NCBI RefSeq assembly: GCF_003634585.1 | Contig: NZ_RBLG01000005.1 | Location: forward strand, 124,001 to 188,000 | From: Gillisia mitskevichiae | Lineage (GTDB): Bacteria > Bacteroidota > Bacteroidia > Flavobacteriales > Flavobacteriaceae | DNA length: 64,000 nucleotides | Direction: 5' to 3' | Shown: positions 56,421-64,000 of the stretch, one piece after another | How the letters are laid out: every line of letters begins with the position of its first letter | Position numbering within the stretch: the stretch's first letter is position 1 | The notes under the pieces: model-generated | Told to the model about the DNA's origin: nothing | Seen by the model: only the letters and a program-made list of their open reading frames with translations | Databases searched by the model: none | Program-made: the position numbers and the translations under genes

Positions 56421-58667
56421 ATGATACCAAAAGTTTTTAAAGAGGTTATCGATCTTGGAGACGGTAGAGAAATCACTATCGAAACAGGAAAACTAGCTAA
56501 ACAGGCACATGGATCCGTAGTGGTTCAGTCTGGAAAATGTATGATACTTTGTACTGTAGTTTCTAACTACGAGCAGAAGGATCTAGATTTCTTACCCTTA
56601 ACGGTAGATTACCGTGAAAAATTTGCAGCTGCAGGACGTTACCCAGGTGGTTTCTTTAAAAGAGAAGCACGCCCAAGTGATGGTGAAGTTTTAACAATGC
56701 GTTTAGTGGATCGTGTATTACGTCCATTATTCCCTAAAGATTACCATTCTGAAACTCAGGTGATGATCCAATTAATGTCTCATGATGAGGATGTTATGCC
56801 AGATGCAATGGCAGGACTTGCCGCATCTGCAGCAATCCAATTATCTGATTTCCCATTTGAATGCGCTATCTCTGAAGCTAGAGTAGGACGTGTAAATGGT
56901 GAGTTCGTTATTAACCCAACAAGAGCACAACTTTTAGAGTCTGACATCGACATGATGATTGGGGCTTCTGCAGATTCTGTGATGATGGTTGAAGGTGAAA
57001 TGGATGAGATTTCTGAAGAAGAAATGGCAGATGCGATTAAATTTGCACACGACCATATTAAAATACAATGTGCTGCACAATTAAGATTAGCAGATGCTGT
57101 TGGAAGAAAAGAGGTGCGTGAGTACCCAGCTGAAAGAGAAGATGCAGATCTTAAGAAGAAAGTTCATGACATGGCTTACGATAAGGTTTATGCTATTGCA
57201 AAAGCTGGTTCTTCTAAGCACGAACGTACTGCAGCTTTTAGCCAAATTAAAGAAGATATTAAAGCAACTTTCTCTGAAGAAGAGATGGAAGATTACGGTG
57301 GTTTAGTTTCTAAATATTATCGTAGCGCAGAAAAATCGGCTATTAGAGATCTAACATTAAATGAAGGACTTCGTCTTGATGGTCGTCAGACAGTAGATAT
57401 TCGTCCTATCTGGTGTGAGATTGATTATTTACCTTCTGTACATGGATCTGCAATTTTCACCCGTGGAGAGACTCAGGCTTTGGCAACAGTAACTTTAGGA
57501 ACATCTAGAGAAGCAAATAAAATTGATATGCCATCTTACGAAGGAGAAGAGAACTTCTACCTTCATTATAACTTCCCTCCTTTTTGTACAGGTGAAGCAA
57601 GACCTATTCGTGGAACATCTCGTAGAGAAGTTGGTCACGGTAACTTGGCTCAACGTGGATTAAAAGGAATGGTACCAGATGATTGTCCTTACACTGTACG
57701 TGTAGTTTCTGAAGTTTTGGAATCTAACGGTTCTTCTTCTATGGCAACTGTTTGTGCTGGAACAATGGCAATGATGGATGCAGGTATCCAAATGAAAAAA
57801 CCAGTTTCTGGAATTGCAATGGGATTAATTTCTGATGCAGATTCTGGGAAATATGCAGTATTATCTGATATCCTTGGTGATGAAGATCACTTAGGAGATA
57901 TGGACTTTAAAGTAACTGGAACGGCAGATGGAATTACCGCTTGCCAGATGGATATTAAGGTAAAAGGATTGCGTTACGAAATTCTTGTAAGTGCATTAAA
58001 GCAAGCAAGAGAAGGTCGTTTACACATTTTAGATAAAATAACTGAAACAATCGCTACTCCTAGACCAGATGTGAAAGAATATGCTCCTAAAATGGTTTCT
58101 GTTCGTATTAAGAATGAGTTTATTGGTGCATTAATTGGACCAGGAGGAAAAGTTATTCAAGAACTTCAAAAAGAAACTGGATGTACTATCGTTATAAACG
58201 AAGATCCAGTAACTGAAGAAGGTATTGTTGAAATTTTAGGAACAGGACAAGAAGGAATCAACAAGGTATTAGCTAAAATTGATTCTATTACGTTTAAACC
58301 GGAAGTTGGATCTGTATATGAAGTGAAAGTTATCAAGATGTTAGATTTTGGTGCTGTTGTAGAATATTTAGATGCACCAGGAAACGAAGTGTTATTACAC
58401 GTATCTGAGTTAGCTTGGGAACGTACCGAAAACGTAAGCGATGTTGTAAACATGGGCGATGTGTTTGATGTAAAATACTTTGGTTTAGACAAACGTACAA
58501 GAAAAGATAAAGTTTCTCGTAAGGCATTAATGGACAAGCCAGAAGGCTATGTTGCTCCTAAGCCAAGAGAAAACGATAGAAACGACAGGGGTCGTGATAA
58601 CAGAGGATCTAGAGATTCTAGAGGACGTGATGATAGAGATCGCAAGCCTAGAGAAAATAGAGACTAA
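56421..58667 (+). CDS. pnp: Polyribonucleotide nucleotidyltransferase (PNPase)
   Basis: Phosphorolytic 3'-5' exoribonuclease of RNA turnover, 748 residues. Two RNase PH-like domains (from [15 protein letters not shown] and from [16 protein letters not shown]) flank an alpha-helical linker. The second core has [30 protein letters not shown], typical of PNPase. A KH domain lies at about 557-620 ([15 protein letters not shown]) and an S1 domain at about 629-705. The last 40 residues are an Arg/Asp/Asn-rich tail ([12 protein letters not shown]), probably disordered and RNA-binding. I start at the ATG at 56421 (MIPKVFKEV); an in-frame TTG at 56343 lies in the leader and overlaps the hairpin. Confidence 0.96.
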   Translation: MIPKVFKEVIDLGDGREITIETGKLAKQAHGSVVVQSGKCMILCTVVSNYEQKDLDFLPLTVDYREKFAAAGRYPGGFFKREARPSDGEVLTMRLVDRVLRPLFPKDYHSETQVMIQLMSHDEDVMPDAMAGLAASAAIQLSDFPFECAISEARVGRVNGEFVINPTRAQLLESDIDMMIGASADSVMMVEGEMDEISEEEMADAIKFAHDHIKIQCAAQLRLADAVGRKEVREYPAEREDADLKKKVHDMAYDKVYAIAKAGSSKHERTAAFSQIKEDIKATFSEEEMEDYGGLVSKYYRSAEKSAIRDLTLNEGLRLDGRQTVDIRPIWCEIDYLPSVHGSAIFTRGETQALATVTLGTSREANKIDMPSYEGEENFYLHYNFPPFCTGEARPIRGTSRREVGHGNLAQRGLKGMVPDDCPYTVRVVSEVLESNGSSSMATVCAGTMAMMDAGIQMKKPVSGIAMGLISDADSGKYAVLSDILGDEDHLGDMDFKVTGTADGITACQMDIKVKGLRYEILVSALKQAREGRLHILDKITETIATPRPDVKEYAPKMVSVRIKNEFIGALIGPGGKVIQELQKETGCTIVINEDPVTEEGIVEILGTGQEGINKVLAKIDSITFKPEVGSVYEVKVIKMLDFGAVVEYLDAPGNEVLLHVSELAWERTENVSDVVNMGDVFDVKYFGLDKRTRKDKVSRKALMDKPEGYVAPKPRENDRNDRGRDNRGSRDSRGRDDRDRKPRENRD

Positions 58668-58685
58668 GCTATTTAAAAACTAGTT

Positions 58686-58720
58686 AAAAGAGGTCGATTT
58701 AAAAATCGACCTCTTTTTTT
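58686..58720 (+). terminator. Terminator after pnp
   Basis: AAAAGAGGTCGATTT and AAATCGACCTCTTTT form a long stem closed by two A, followed by more T. It begins 18 bases after the pnp stop. Confidence 0.88.
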
Positions 58721-58747
58721 TGCGCTAATTTTAAAATTTTTTTGATT

Positions 58748-58850
58748 GCGTTAGAGATTGTAGCGAAAAGCCCACAGCGACCATTGGGAGCGAGGACTTG
58801 GAGCGGAAAGCACGACCGTGAAATCCATTTTCATGGATTGAGGGGAACGC
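58748..58850. ncRNA. 103-nt foldable intergenic element between pnp and rpoD (Flavo-1-like candidate)
   Basis: The stretch is far more GC-rich than its surroundings. Its ends GCGTT (58748-58752) and AACGC (58846-58850) are complementary, and AATCCAT / ATGGATT at 58822-58839 form a 7-pair hairpin with a TTTC loop. The inside holds repeated AGCGA/AGCGGAAAGC motifs. It has no reading frame and lies about 30 bases after the pnp terminator and 100 bases before rpoD. From memory, similar elements recur in flavobacterial intergenic regions and may belong to the Flavo-1 RNA motif; this match is not verified. The strand is uncertain. Confidence 0.5.
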
Positions 58851-58950
58851 CCAAAAAATATTTAGCAGGACTTTTGTAACATTTTAAGGAACTCTTACGT
58901 ATAACTTAATACAAGAGCTATTCATAATTAAAAATCCAGGGAGAAGATAG

Positions 58951-59814
58951 ATGAGACAACTTAAAATTACGAAGCAGGTAACTAACAGAGAAACCGCTTC
59001 GCTAGATAAGTATTTGCAAGAAATTGGTAAAGTAGACCTAATTACTGCTGAAGAAGAGGTAGAATTAGCACAAAAAATTAAAGCGGGTGATGACCGTGCA
59101 CTAGAAAAATTAACAAAAGCAAACTTGCGTTTTGTTGTTTCGGTAGCAAAGCAATATCAAAATCAGGGATTAACACTTCCCGATCTTATTAACGAAGGAA
59201 ATTTAGGGTTAATTAAAGCGGCAAAACGTTTTGATGAAACTCGTGGTTTTAAATTTATCTCGTATGCAGTATGGTGGATTAGACAATCTATCCTACAAGC
59301 ATTGGCAGAGCAATCTCGTATTGTACGTTTGCCATTGAATAAAATTGGTTCCATAAACAAGATCAACAAAACATTTGCTTTTCTTGAACAATCTCATGAG
59401 CGCCCACCAAGTGCTGAAGAAATTGCAAAGGAATTGGATATGACAATTAATGACGTAAAGGAATCTATGAAGAATTCTGGACGTCACGTATCTATGGATG
59501 CTCCTTTGGTAGAAGGTGAAGACTCTAACTTGTACGATGTATTGCGTTCTGGTGAGTCTCCAAATCCAGACAGAGAGTTATTGCATGAATCTCTAAGAAC
59601 TGAAATTGAACGTGCCTTAGAAACGCTTACGCCTCGTGAAGCAGATGTTATAAGATTGTATTTTGGTCTTGGAGATCAACATCCTATGACTTTGGAAGAA
59701 ATTGGTGAAACTTTTGACCTTACTCGTGAACGAGTTAGACAGATCAAAGAAAAAGCGATTAGAAGATTAAAGCATACTTCTAGAAGTAAGATCTTAAAAA
59801 CATACTTGGGATAA
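58951..59814 (+). CDS. rpoD: Primary RNA polymerase sigma factor (RpoD-type, short Bacteroidota form)
   Basis: Sigma-70 family factor of 287 residues. It lacks the long acidic region 1.1 and non-conserved insert of E. coli sigma70, as is usual for primary sigma factors of Bacteroidota. Region 1.2 starts at about residue 15 ([16 protein letters not shown]). Region 2 holds [37 protein letters not shown]. Region 3 runs from about 130, and region 4 ends with [15 protein letters not shown] and the helix-turn-helix [28 protein letters not shown]. It would recognise the TAnnTTTG boxes seen in the window. The RBS is good (GGGAGAAG, 10 bases before the ATG). Two terminator-like hairpins follow. Confidence 0.94.
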   Translation: MRQLKITKQVTNRETASLDKYLQEIGKVDLITAEEEVELAQKIKAGDDRALEKLTKANLRFVVSVAKQYQNQGLTLPDLINEGNLGLIKAAKRFDETRGFKFISYAVWWIRQSILQALAEQSRIVRLPLNKIGSINKINKTFAFLEQSHERPPSAEEIAKELDMTINDVKESMKNSGRHVSMDAPLVEGEDSNLYDVLRSGESPNPDRELLHESLRTEIERALETLTPREADVIRLYFGLGDQHPMTLEEIGETFDLTRERVRQIKEKAIRRLKHTSRSKILKTYLG

Positions 59815-59832
59815 TATCCCCTTAAAGATGAC

Positions 59833-59877
59833 AACAGTATATTCCCGATTCTTATCGGGATAACTGTTCGTTTTTTG
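59833..59877 (+). terminator. First terminator after rpoD
   Basis: AACAGT pairs with ACTGTT and TCCCGAT with ATCGGGA around a TCTT loop; six T follow after CG. It begins about 18 bases after the rpoD stop. Confidence 0.75.
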
Positions 59878-59887
59878 ATTGATGAAT

Positions 59888-59916
59888 GACCCCGGAGTGA
59901 TGACCGGGGTCTTTTC
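59888..59916 (+). terminator. Second terminator after rpoD
   Basis: GACCCCGG and CCGGGGTC form a strong 8-pair stem with an 8-base loop, followed by TTTT. Two stop signals in a row insulate the sigma gene from the BLUF gene. Confidence 0.75.
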
Positions 59917-60020
59917 ATTTCAAATATTTAGTGAAAATTTAGAAAATCATAACATAAGCTTATAAGTTGCCTAACAATACAATCTCTAAATTATGTATAA
60001 GTTTAAATAAAACCTACATT

Positions 60021-60425
60021 ATGAGATATGCTATTGTATACGTAAGCACTGCTAATAAGAATTTAGAAAAAGCTGAAATTAAGAAAATCCTTAGTTCTAG
60101 TAAAAAATGGAATAACGAAAATGATGTAACGGGTCTTTTATTATTTTCTGAAGGAAACTTTTTTCAGATCATAGAAGGTGAAAAAAAGATTATTACTGAT
60201 TTGTTTAAAAATATTAATGCAGATGATAGGCATCATAATATTCTGCAAATATTTGGAAAAGATATACATAGAGAAGCCTATGATGGGTATGAAGCTGATT
60301 TTGTTTCTGATGAAGCCTATTTCGATCCTGAGAAATTTCAACATTATTTAAATCAAATCAAAGTATTAGATAATCCATCTCAAAAAGCTGTTGAGAACAT
60401 ATTGAAAGCATTTTTAATCTATTAG
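60021..60425 (+). CDS. BLUF-domain blue-light sensor protein
   Basis: A 134-residue single-domain BLUF protein, a FAD-binding blue-light sensor. The flavin-contacting residues are visible: Tyr7 in YAIVYVSTA, Asn31 in WNNENDVTGLLLF and Gln49 in GNFFQIIEG. The beta-5 site, usually a Trp-x-Met pair, here reads YDGYEADF, so Tyr90 and Ala92 seem to replace Trp and Met. No output domain is attached, so it probably signals through a partner protein. I start at the ATG at 60021; an in-frame TTG at 59967 would add an unrelated 18 residues. It stands between rpoD terminators and rpe with no obvious partner gene. Confidence 0.88.
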   Translation: MRYAIVYVSTANKNLEKAEIKKILSSSKKWNNENDVTGLLLFSEGNFFQIIEGEKKIITDLFKNINADDRHHNILQIFGKDIHREAYDGYEADFVSDEAYFDPEKFQHYLNQIKVLDNPSQKAVENILKAFLIY

Positions 60426-60449
60426 AAAGTAGAAGACTATATTTCTTGT

Positions 60450-60457
60450 TATTTTTG
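60450..60457 (+). promoter_or_regulatory. Bacteroidota -7 box of rpe
   Basis: TATTTTTG matches TAnnTTTG exactly, 22 bases before the rpe ATG at 60480. Confidence 0.6.
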
Positions 60458-60479
60458 CAAAAAAAAGAGACCAACAATT

Positions 60480-61142
60480 ATGAAGAATACACTTATTGCT
60501 CCATCAGTTTTAGCTGCAGATTTCGCGAATTTACAACGAGATGTAGAAATGATTAATGAGAGCGAAGCAGATTGGTTTCATATTGATATTATGGACGGGG
60601 TTTTTGTACCAAATATCTCATTTGGAATGCCTGTTCTCCGGGATATTACAAAACATGCAAAAAAAACGATCGATGTTCATTTAATGATCATAGATCCAGA
60701 TAGATATATTAAAGAATTCGCTTCTCTGGGAGCTAATATATTAACTGTTCATTACGAAGCCTGTAATCATTTACATAGAACTCTCCAGGCAATCAAGGCA
60801 GAAGGAATGAAGGCTGGAGTAGCTTTGAACCCTCAAACCAATGTAGATCTTTTGGAAGACGTAATTAATGATATAGATCTGGTATGTGTAATGAGTGTTA
60901 ATCCAGGCTTTGGAGGTCAAAGTTTTATTGAAAACACATACTCCAAAGTAAAAAAATTAAAAGATCTGATCCAAAAAAATGGCGCATCTACCCTTATAGA
61001 GATAGATGGTGGTGTAACCAATAAAAATGCTGCAGCATTAGCCAATGCAGGAGCAGATGTGTTAGTGGCTGGAAGCTATGTGTTTAAAGCTTCTAACCAA
61101 ATAGAAACCATTAAAGGACTTAAAGCAATTGCAAATTCATAA
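60480..61142 (+). CDS. rpe: Ribulose-phosphate 3-epimerase
   Basis: Enzyme of the pentose phosphate pathway that interconverts ribulose 5-phosphate and xylulose 5-phosphate; 220 residues, a TIM barrel of normal length. Family signatures are intact: APSVLAADFANLQRDVE, the catalytic HIDIMDGVFVPNISFG, IDVHLMI, VMSVNPGFGGQSFI and EIDGGVTNKNA. Metal-binding His/Asp residues lie in the first and third of these. It is cytoplasmic, with a promoter 22 bases upstream. Its last 14 bases overlap the start of the next gene in another frame, suggesting translational coupling. Confidence 0.96.
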   Translation: MKNTLIAPSVLAADFANLQRDVEMINESEADWFHIDIMDGVFVPNISFGMPVLRDITKHAKKTIDVHLMIIDPDRYIKEFASLGANILTVHYEACNHLHRTLQAIKAEGMKAGVALNPQTNVDLLEDVINDIDLVCVMSVNPGFGGQSFIENTYSKVKKLKDLIQKNGASTLIEIDGGVTNKNAAALANAGADVLVAGSYVFKASNQIETIKGLKAIANS

Positions 61143-62100
61143 TATATTAGACGTTGTTATAATTGGAGGTGGTCCAATTGGAATTGCCTGTGCTCTGGAA
61201 GCTAAAAAACATGGATTAAGCTATGTTATTTTGGAAAAAGGATGCTTGGTGAATTCCCTTTACCACTACCCCACTAATATGTCCTTTTTCTCAACTTCTG
61301 AAAAATTAGAATTAGACAATATTCCATTTATAAGCAATAATCCAAAGCCACATAAAGCAGAAGCTTTAGAGTATTACAGAAGAATCACTACTTCTAATGA
61401 ACTAAACCTTCATTTATTTGAAAAAGTGAATTCTGTAAAAACATTAGATGATGAACATCATTTAGTAAACACATTTAAAGCCAATTACAAGACTAAAAAT
61501 GTAATTGTAGCTACTGGCTTTTATGATATTCCGAATTATTTAAATATCCCAGGAGAAGACCTTCCAAAAGTGACACATTACTATAATGACCCTCATTACT
61601 ATGCTACACAAAAAACCTTAATTGTAGGAGCAAGTAATTCCGCTGTAGATGCTGCTTTAGAAATATACCGTAAAGGTGGAGATGTTACTATGGTAGTACG
61701 ACAAGAAGAAATTGGAGATCGCGTTAAATATTGGGTGCGTCCAGACATTATAAATAGAATAGCAGAAGGCAGTATAAAAGCGCATTTTTCCTCTGAACTT
61801 AAGGAAATAAGCGAAACTGATGTTGTAATAAATACTCCCCACGGGCAAATTAAATTAGAGAATGATTTTGTAGTTTTACTTACTGGCTATCGCCCGAATT
61901 TCGACTTTTTAAAATCTATGGGTATTTCACTTTCTTCAGATAAAAGAAGAATTCCAACCTATAATGAGAATACTATGGAAACCAATGTGCCTGGAATTTA
62001 TCTGGCTGGGGTTATATGTGGAGGAATGGAAACTCATAAGTGGTTTATTGAAAACTCAAGAATACATGCTAAAATAATTATGGACCACATCCGAAATTAA
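61129..62100 (+). CDS. YpdA-family bacillithiol disulfide reductase-like flavoprotein
   Basis: A 323-residue two-dinucleotide-fold flavoprotein of the thioredoxin-reductase superfamily. The FAD motif is VVIIGGGPIGIACALEAKK at about 9-27, and the NAD(P)H motif TLIVGASNSAVDAALEIYRKGG is near 163-184. The YpdA-typical SLYHYPTNMSFFSTSEKLE is present, and no CxxC redox pair is seen, as in YpdA. In Firmicutes YpdA reduces oxidised bacillithiol, and Bacteroidota also make bacillithiol-type thiols; the assignment here is by resemblance. The start is TTG inside the rpe end (14-base overlap), as no ATG occurs before the FAD motif. A terminator follows. Confidence 0.85.
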   Translation: MQIHNILDVVIIGGGPIGIACALEAKKHGLSYVILEKGCLVNSLYHYPTNMSFFSTSEKLELDNIPFISNNPKPHKAEALEYYRRITTSNELNLHLFEKVNSVKTLDDEHHLVNTFKANYKTKNVIVATGFYDIPNYLNIPGEDLPKVTHYYNDPHYYATQKTLIVGASNSAVDAALEIYRKGGDVTMVVRQEEIGDRVKYWVRPDIINRIAEGSIKAHFSSELKEISETDVVINTPHGQIKLENDFVVLLTGYRPNFDFLKSMGISLSSDKRRIPTYNENTMETNVPGIYLAGVICGGMETHKWFIENSRIHAKIIMDHIRN

Positions 62101-62118
62101 ATTATTTTAAACAATAAA

Positions 62119-62151
62119 AAGAAGGTCTTGAATTTATATTTAAGACCTTCT
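62119..62151. terminator. Bidirectional terminator after the YpdA-like gene
   Basis: GAAGGTCTT and AAGACCTTC pair around an AT-rich 12-base loop, flanked by A-rich and T-rich bases. It serves the plus-strand oxidoreductase and possibly the converging small gene. Confidence 0.75.
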
Positions 62152-62173
62152 TAGTTATAGTTTTAGATTAGAA

Positions 62174-62542
62174 CTAAATAACTATAATTTCTGTATTATC
62201 ATGATTGAACTTCACTCTATTTAGCAAACTTCCATAAAAGGCAAAATCATTGATTTTGAACTTAAAAGATTTATCCAACCAAGGATTCTCCTTTTCTTTA
62301 AGAGGAAATGAATAGGGATTAATTACAGGATAATAGGAACCATTGGAATTTATATCTTCTACCCCAATTTCTATTGTAAGCTTCTTCTTATTAAAAGACA
62401 CATATTTAGCAGAATAATTATATTTGATAAGATCGATGAAATCATTGGAGATCTCCTCACCTGCAATACATTTTTTTAAGTGATTTGCAACCATCAATTT
62501 TAGAGCTGCTGTAATTTCCGACTTACTATAATATGTAGTCAT
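62174..62542 (-). CDS. Small protein of unknown function, paralogue of the next gene
   Basis: A 122-residue soluble protein with no signal peptide or membrane helix. I do not recognise a family. By eye about 66 of 122 aligned positions are identical to the neighbour at 62880-63245. Conserved blocks are KSEI near the start, DFxDLxKxNxSAKxVSFN, IEIGVED, YPVIN, SFP, KSFK and a closing E-x-I-V-I. It has a plausible RBS (AAAGGT) just before the ATG complementing 62540-62542. It is probably a tandem duplicate. No motif suggests an enzyme, and the conserved acidic and aromatic positions could form a binding surface. Confidence 0.75.
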   Translation of the reverse strand: MTTYYSKSEITAALKLMVANHLKKCIAGEEISNDFIDLIKYNYSAKYVSFNKKKLTIEIGVEDINSNGSYYPVINPYSFPLKEKENPWLDKSFKFKINDFAFYGSLLNRVKFNHDNTEIIVI

Positions 62543-62879
62543 ACCTTTAAGTTTGATTAATTATTAAATAATATCAAATTAGGGTAATAGTTTTTTAGTG
62601 ATAGGATGGTATGGAAATTTGTAGAGATTTTCCAAACTGAGAGTTAATAAAATTTTGAGTTTTCAATTAACTAAATTTAAATTACAATTATTTATTAATA
62701 TCCCAAAATCATTAAGGAATTTTTCGAACAGATGGAATTATTTTACGACAAAATGCTTAACCATTAAATTGTTAAGCATTTAATTATGAACTAATTATAA
62801 TATTTACTGAATTTAAAAATATAAAAAATAGATTTAATACAGTTTTAAAAACTCTTTTTATATTTATAATGGATAAATA
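62543..62879. other. 337-base AT-rich intergenic region between the two small paralogues
   Basis: No reading frame of note and no RNA gene is seen. It holds the terminator-like hairpin at 62751-62781 and presumably the promoter of the downstream small gene, although no exact TAnnTTTG match was found on the minus strand. Confidence 0.5.
62751..62781 (-). terminator. Terminator-like hairpin after the second small paralogue
   Basis: AAATGCTTAAC and GTTAAGCATTT form a perfect 11-pair stem with a 9-base loop, about 100 bases beyond the stop of the minus-strand gene at 62880. The T run is weak. Confidence 0.5.
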
Positions 62880-63245
62880 TTATATCACTATAACTTCCGC
62901 ATTTTTATGATTATACTTTTTCCTATTTATTAAATTGCCATAAAAAATTAAATCATTCATTTGATTTTTAAATGATTTCTCAAGCCATAGATTATCTTCT
63001 TCCGTAATGGGAAAGGATAATACATTTATAACTGGATAATGAGATGGAATTTGAGTGTCCTCCACCCCTATTTCAATTTGCTTATTCTGATTATTAAAAG
63101 AAACAAATTTAGCCGAAAAGTTATGCTTTAAAAGATCTACAAAATCTTCAGAGATCATGTCGCAATGTAAACAGTCTTTCAAATAATCTGAAGCGATTGT
63201 CTTTACAGATGATTTAATTTCAGATTTATTAAAATAAGTTGTCAT
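62880..63245 (-). CDS. Small protein of unknown function, paralogue of the preceding gene
   Basis: A 121-residue soluble protein, start MTTYFNKSEI, matching the start MTTYYSKSEI of its neighbour. An upstream GTG at 63254 would add three residues and is not supported by that alignment. It carries a C-L-H-C pair at about 25-28, of which the paralogue keeps only the first Cys. The conserved core and C-terminal INRKKYNHKNAEVIVI are shared. Function unknown. The two genes have the same orientation, separated by 337 bases with a hairpin between, so they are probably transcribed separately. Confidence 0.75.
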   Translation of the reverse strand: MTTYFNKSEIKSSVKTIASDYLKDCLHCDMISEDFVDLLKHNFSAKFVSFNNQNKQIEIGVEDTQIPSHYPVINVLSFPITEEDNLWLEKSFKNQMNDLIFYGNLINRKKYNHKNAEVIVI

Positions 63246-63345
63246 AAGTTTCACTTTTTAATTCGTTGATAAATTTACATTAAACCAATTATCATCAAAT
63301 TATTTTATAGAAGCTTTAACTCCATATCCTAATTAAAACAAAATA

Positions 63346-63375
63346 AAGGGCTTCAATAATTAAATTAAAGCCCTT
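63346..63375 (-). terminator. Terminator of the partial T9SS-secreted gene
   Basis: AAGGGCTT and AAGCCCTT pair around an AT-rich loop, 22 bases beyond the stop at 63397; on the minus strand T-rich bases follow. Confidence 0.7.
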
Positions 63376-63396
63376 GAATAAAGATGAATTATTTAG

Positions 63397-64000
63397 TTAT
63401 TCTACGATAATTCGCTTATCGTAAGATTGTCCGTTCTGTGTTGTAAGCTTCACAATATATATTCCGCTCATTAAATTTTTCCGTTCAAAATTTATATCCT
63501 TATTTTCCAATGCTCTTACGAATCCTGAAAATAACGTTTCCACAAGTCTTCCTGAATAATCATAGACTCTTAAAATAACTTTAGAATCTTCTTTAAGACT
63601 AAAGCTCAATGTAGAAGCCGAAACAACTGGGTTTGGATACATAGCTAAGGTTTCCAAGATTTCAGGCTGTAGATCCTGCATAATAATTGGTGTGTCTTTG
63701 GTTACAACTTCCTGAGCTTTGGAATTTCCTTTTGGTTTATGAATTACGATAGAACCTCCCCCAATCACAGTTGCATCGTCAGAAACTTCGGAGACACCAC
63801 GTTTGTTATCGTATAGGAGCGAACTAGAGGAATTATTGTCCCATATCATAATTCTAAACTTATCAGTTCCACCACCACCGTTAACATCGCCATCTATTGC
63901 AATAACTCTAAATTTATGGTTTCCTACTCCATTCACAGTTCCTGTACCGGTATAAGTTGCCTTTGCTCCTGAAATTACCAGTTGCATATTATCATGCGTA
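63397..64000 (-). CDS. C-terminal part of a T9SS-secreted protein (5' end outside window)
   Basis: At least 201 residues are open to the window edge with no upstream stop, so the gene continues beyond base 64000. The visible part holds a beta-rich domain (LVISGAKATYTGTGTVNG, RVIAIDGDVNGGGGTDKFRI, IGGGSIVIH) found in flavobacterial secreted proteins next to HYR/PKD repeats. A type A T9SS sorting tail of about 80 residues follows: LAMYPNPVV, VILRVYDYSGRLVE, MSGIYIVKLTT, DKRIIVE. The tail (with its YPNP motif) differs from those of A1-A4. The protein is exported and probably anchored or released at the surface; its full size and role cannot be judged. Confidence 0.88.
   Translation of the reverse strand, partial: THDNMQLVISGAKATYTGTGTVNGVGNHKFRVIAIDGDVNGGGGTDKFRIMIWDNNSSSSLLYDNKRGVSEVSDDATVIGGGSIVIHKPKGNSKAQEVVTKDTPIIMQDLQPEILETLAMYPNPVVSASTLSFSLKEDSKVILRVYDYSGRLVETLFSGFVRALENKDINFERKNLMSGIYIVKLTTQNGQSYDKRIIVE

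Noticed and set aside
1-64000. tRNA or rRNA genes
   Set aside because: No cloverleaf-like stretch with a conserved T-loop, and no rRNA-like sequence, was recognised by eye; a tRNA scan was not possible.

Overview
The window reads as chromosomal DNA of a marine member of the Flavobacteriaceae (Bacteroidota). The grounds are low GC, a Na+-translocating NQR operon, a short primary sigma factor of 287 residues, several matches to the Bacteroidota -7 promoter box TAnnTTTG, type IX secretion (T9SS) components and T9SS-tailed secreted proteins, and a BLUF photoreceptor. Genus level is a guess (Gramella/Gillisia-like).

Left part (1-9.4 kb): the 5' part of an nqrABCD... operon on the minus strand (nqrA, nqrB, nqrC, and nqrD cut by the window edge). 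It is followed by a T9SS plug-type protein (DUF5103), a DUF3667 membrane protein, apaG, a TANGO2/NRDE protein and the proline-catabolic dehydrogenase pruA.

Centre (9.7-42.8 kb): about 33 kb is filled by four consecutive giant secreted proteins on the plus strand (3291, 2336, 2188 and 2904 residues; A1 to A4 here). Each has a signal peptide and an N-terminal array of Ig/PKD-like, SprB or HYR-like repeats that differs from protein to protein. Each then ends in the same 875-930 residue module: a LamG-like domain, a block marked by YWSSP, GNPYPSAID, YFWDHF and GQGFF, and a T9SS sorting tail. This same-base, different-head layout is the most striking feature of the window. A3 and A4 also share their N-terminal domain, upstream DNA and acidic linker, so they look like the youngest pair. 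A3 carries four nearly identical 234-bp tandem repeats.

Right part (42.9-64 kb): mostly core genes. These are rsmG, a fatty acid desaturase, an aspartate-type aminotransferase, trkA-trkH, ubiE/menG, the T9SS gene porT, a TrmH-family methyltransferase, a TamA-like lipoprotein, fbaA, accD (without its zinc cysteines), rpsO, pnp, rpoD, a BLUF protein, rpe and a YpdA-type oxidoreductase. Then come two paralogous small unknown proteins and the 3' end of another T9SS-secreted protein cut by the window edge. A 103-nt foldable intergenic element lies between pnp and rpoD.

Functional links: the T9SS plug protein and PorT are parts of the machinery that would export A1-A4 and the partial protein at the right edge. 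All other operon and function statements come from family recognition by eye; no database search was possible.
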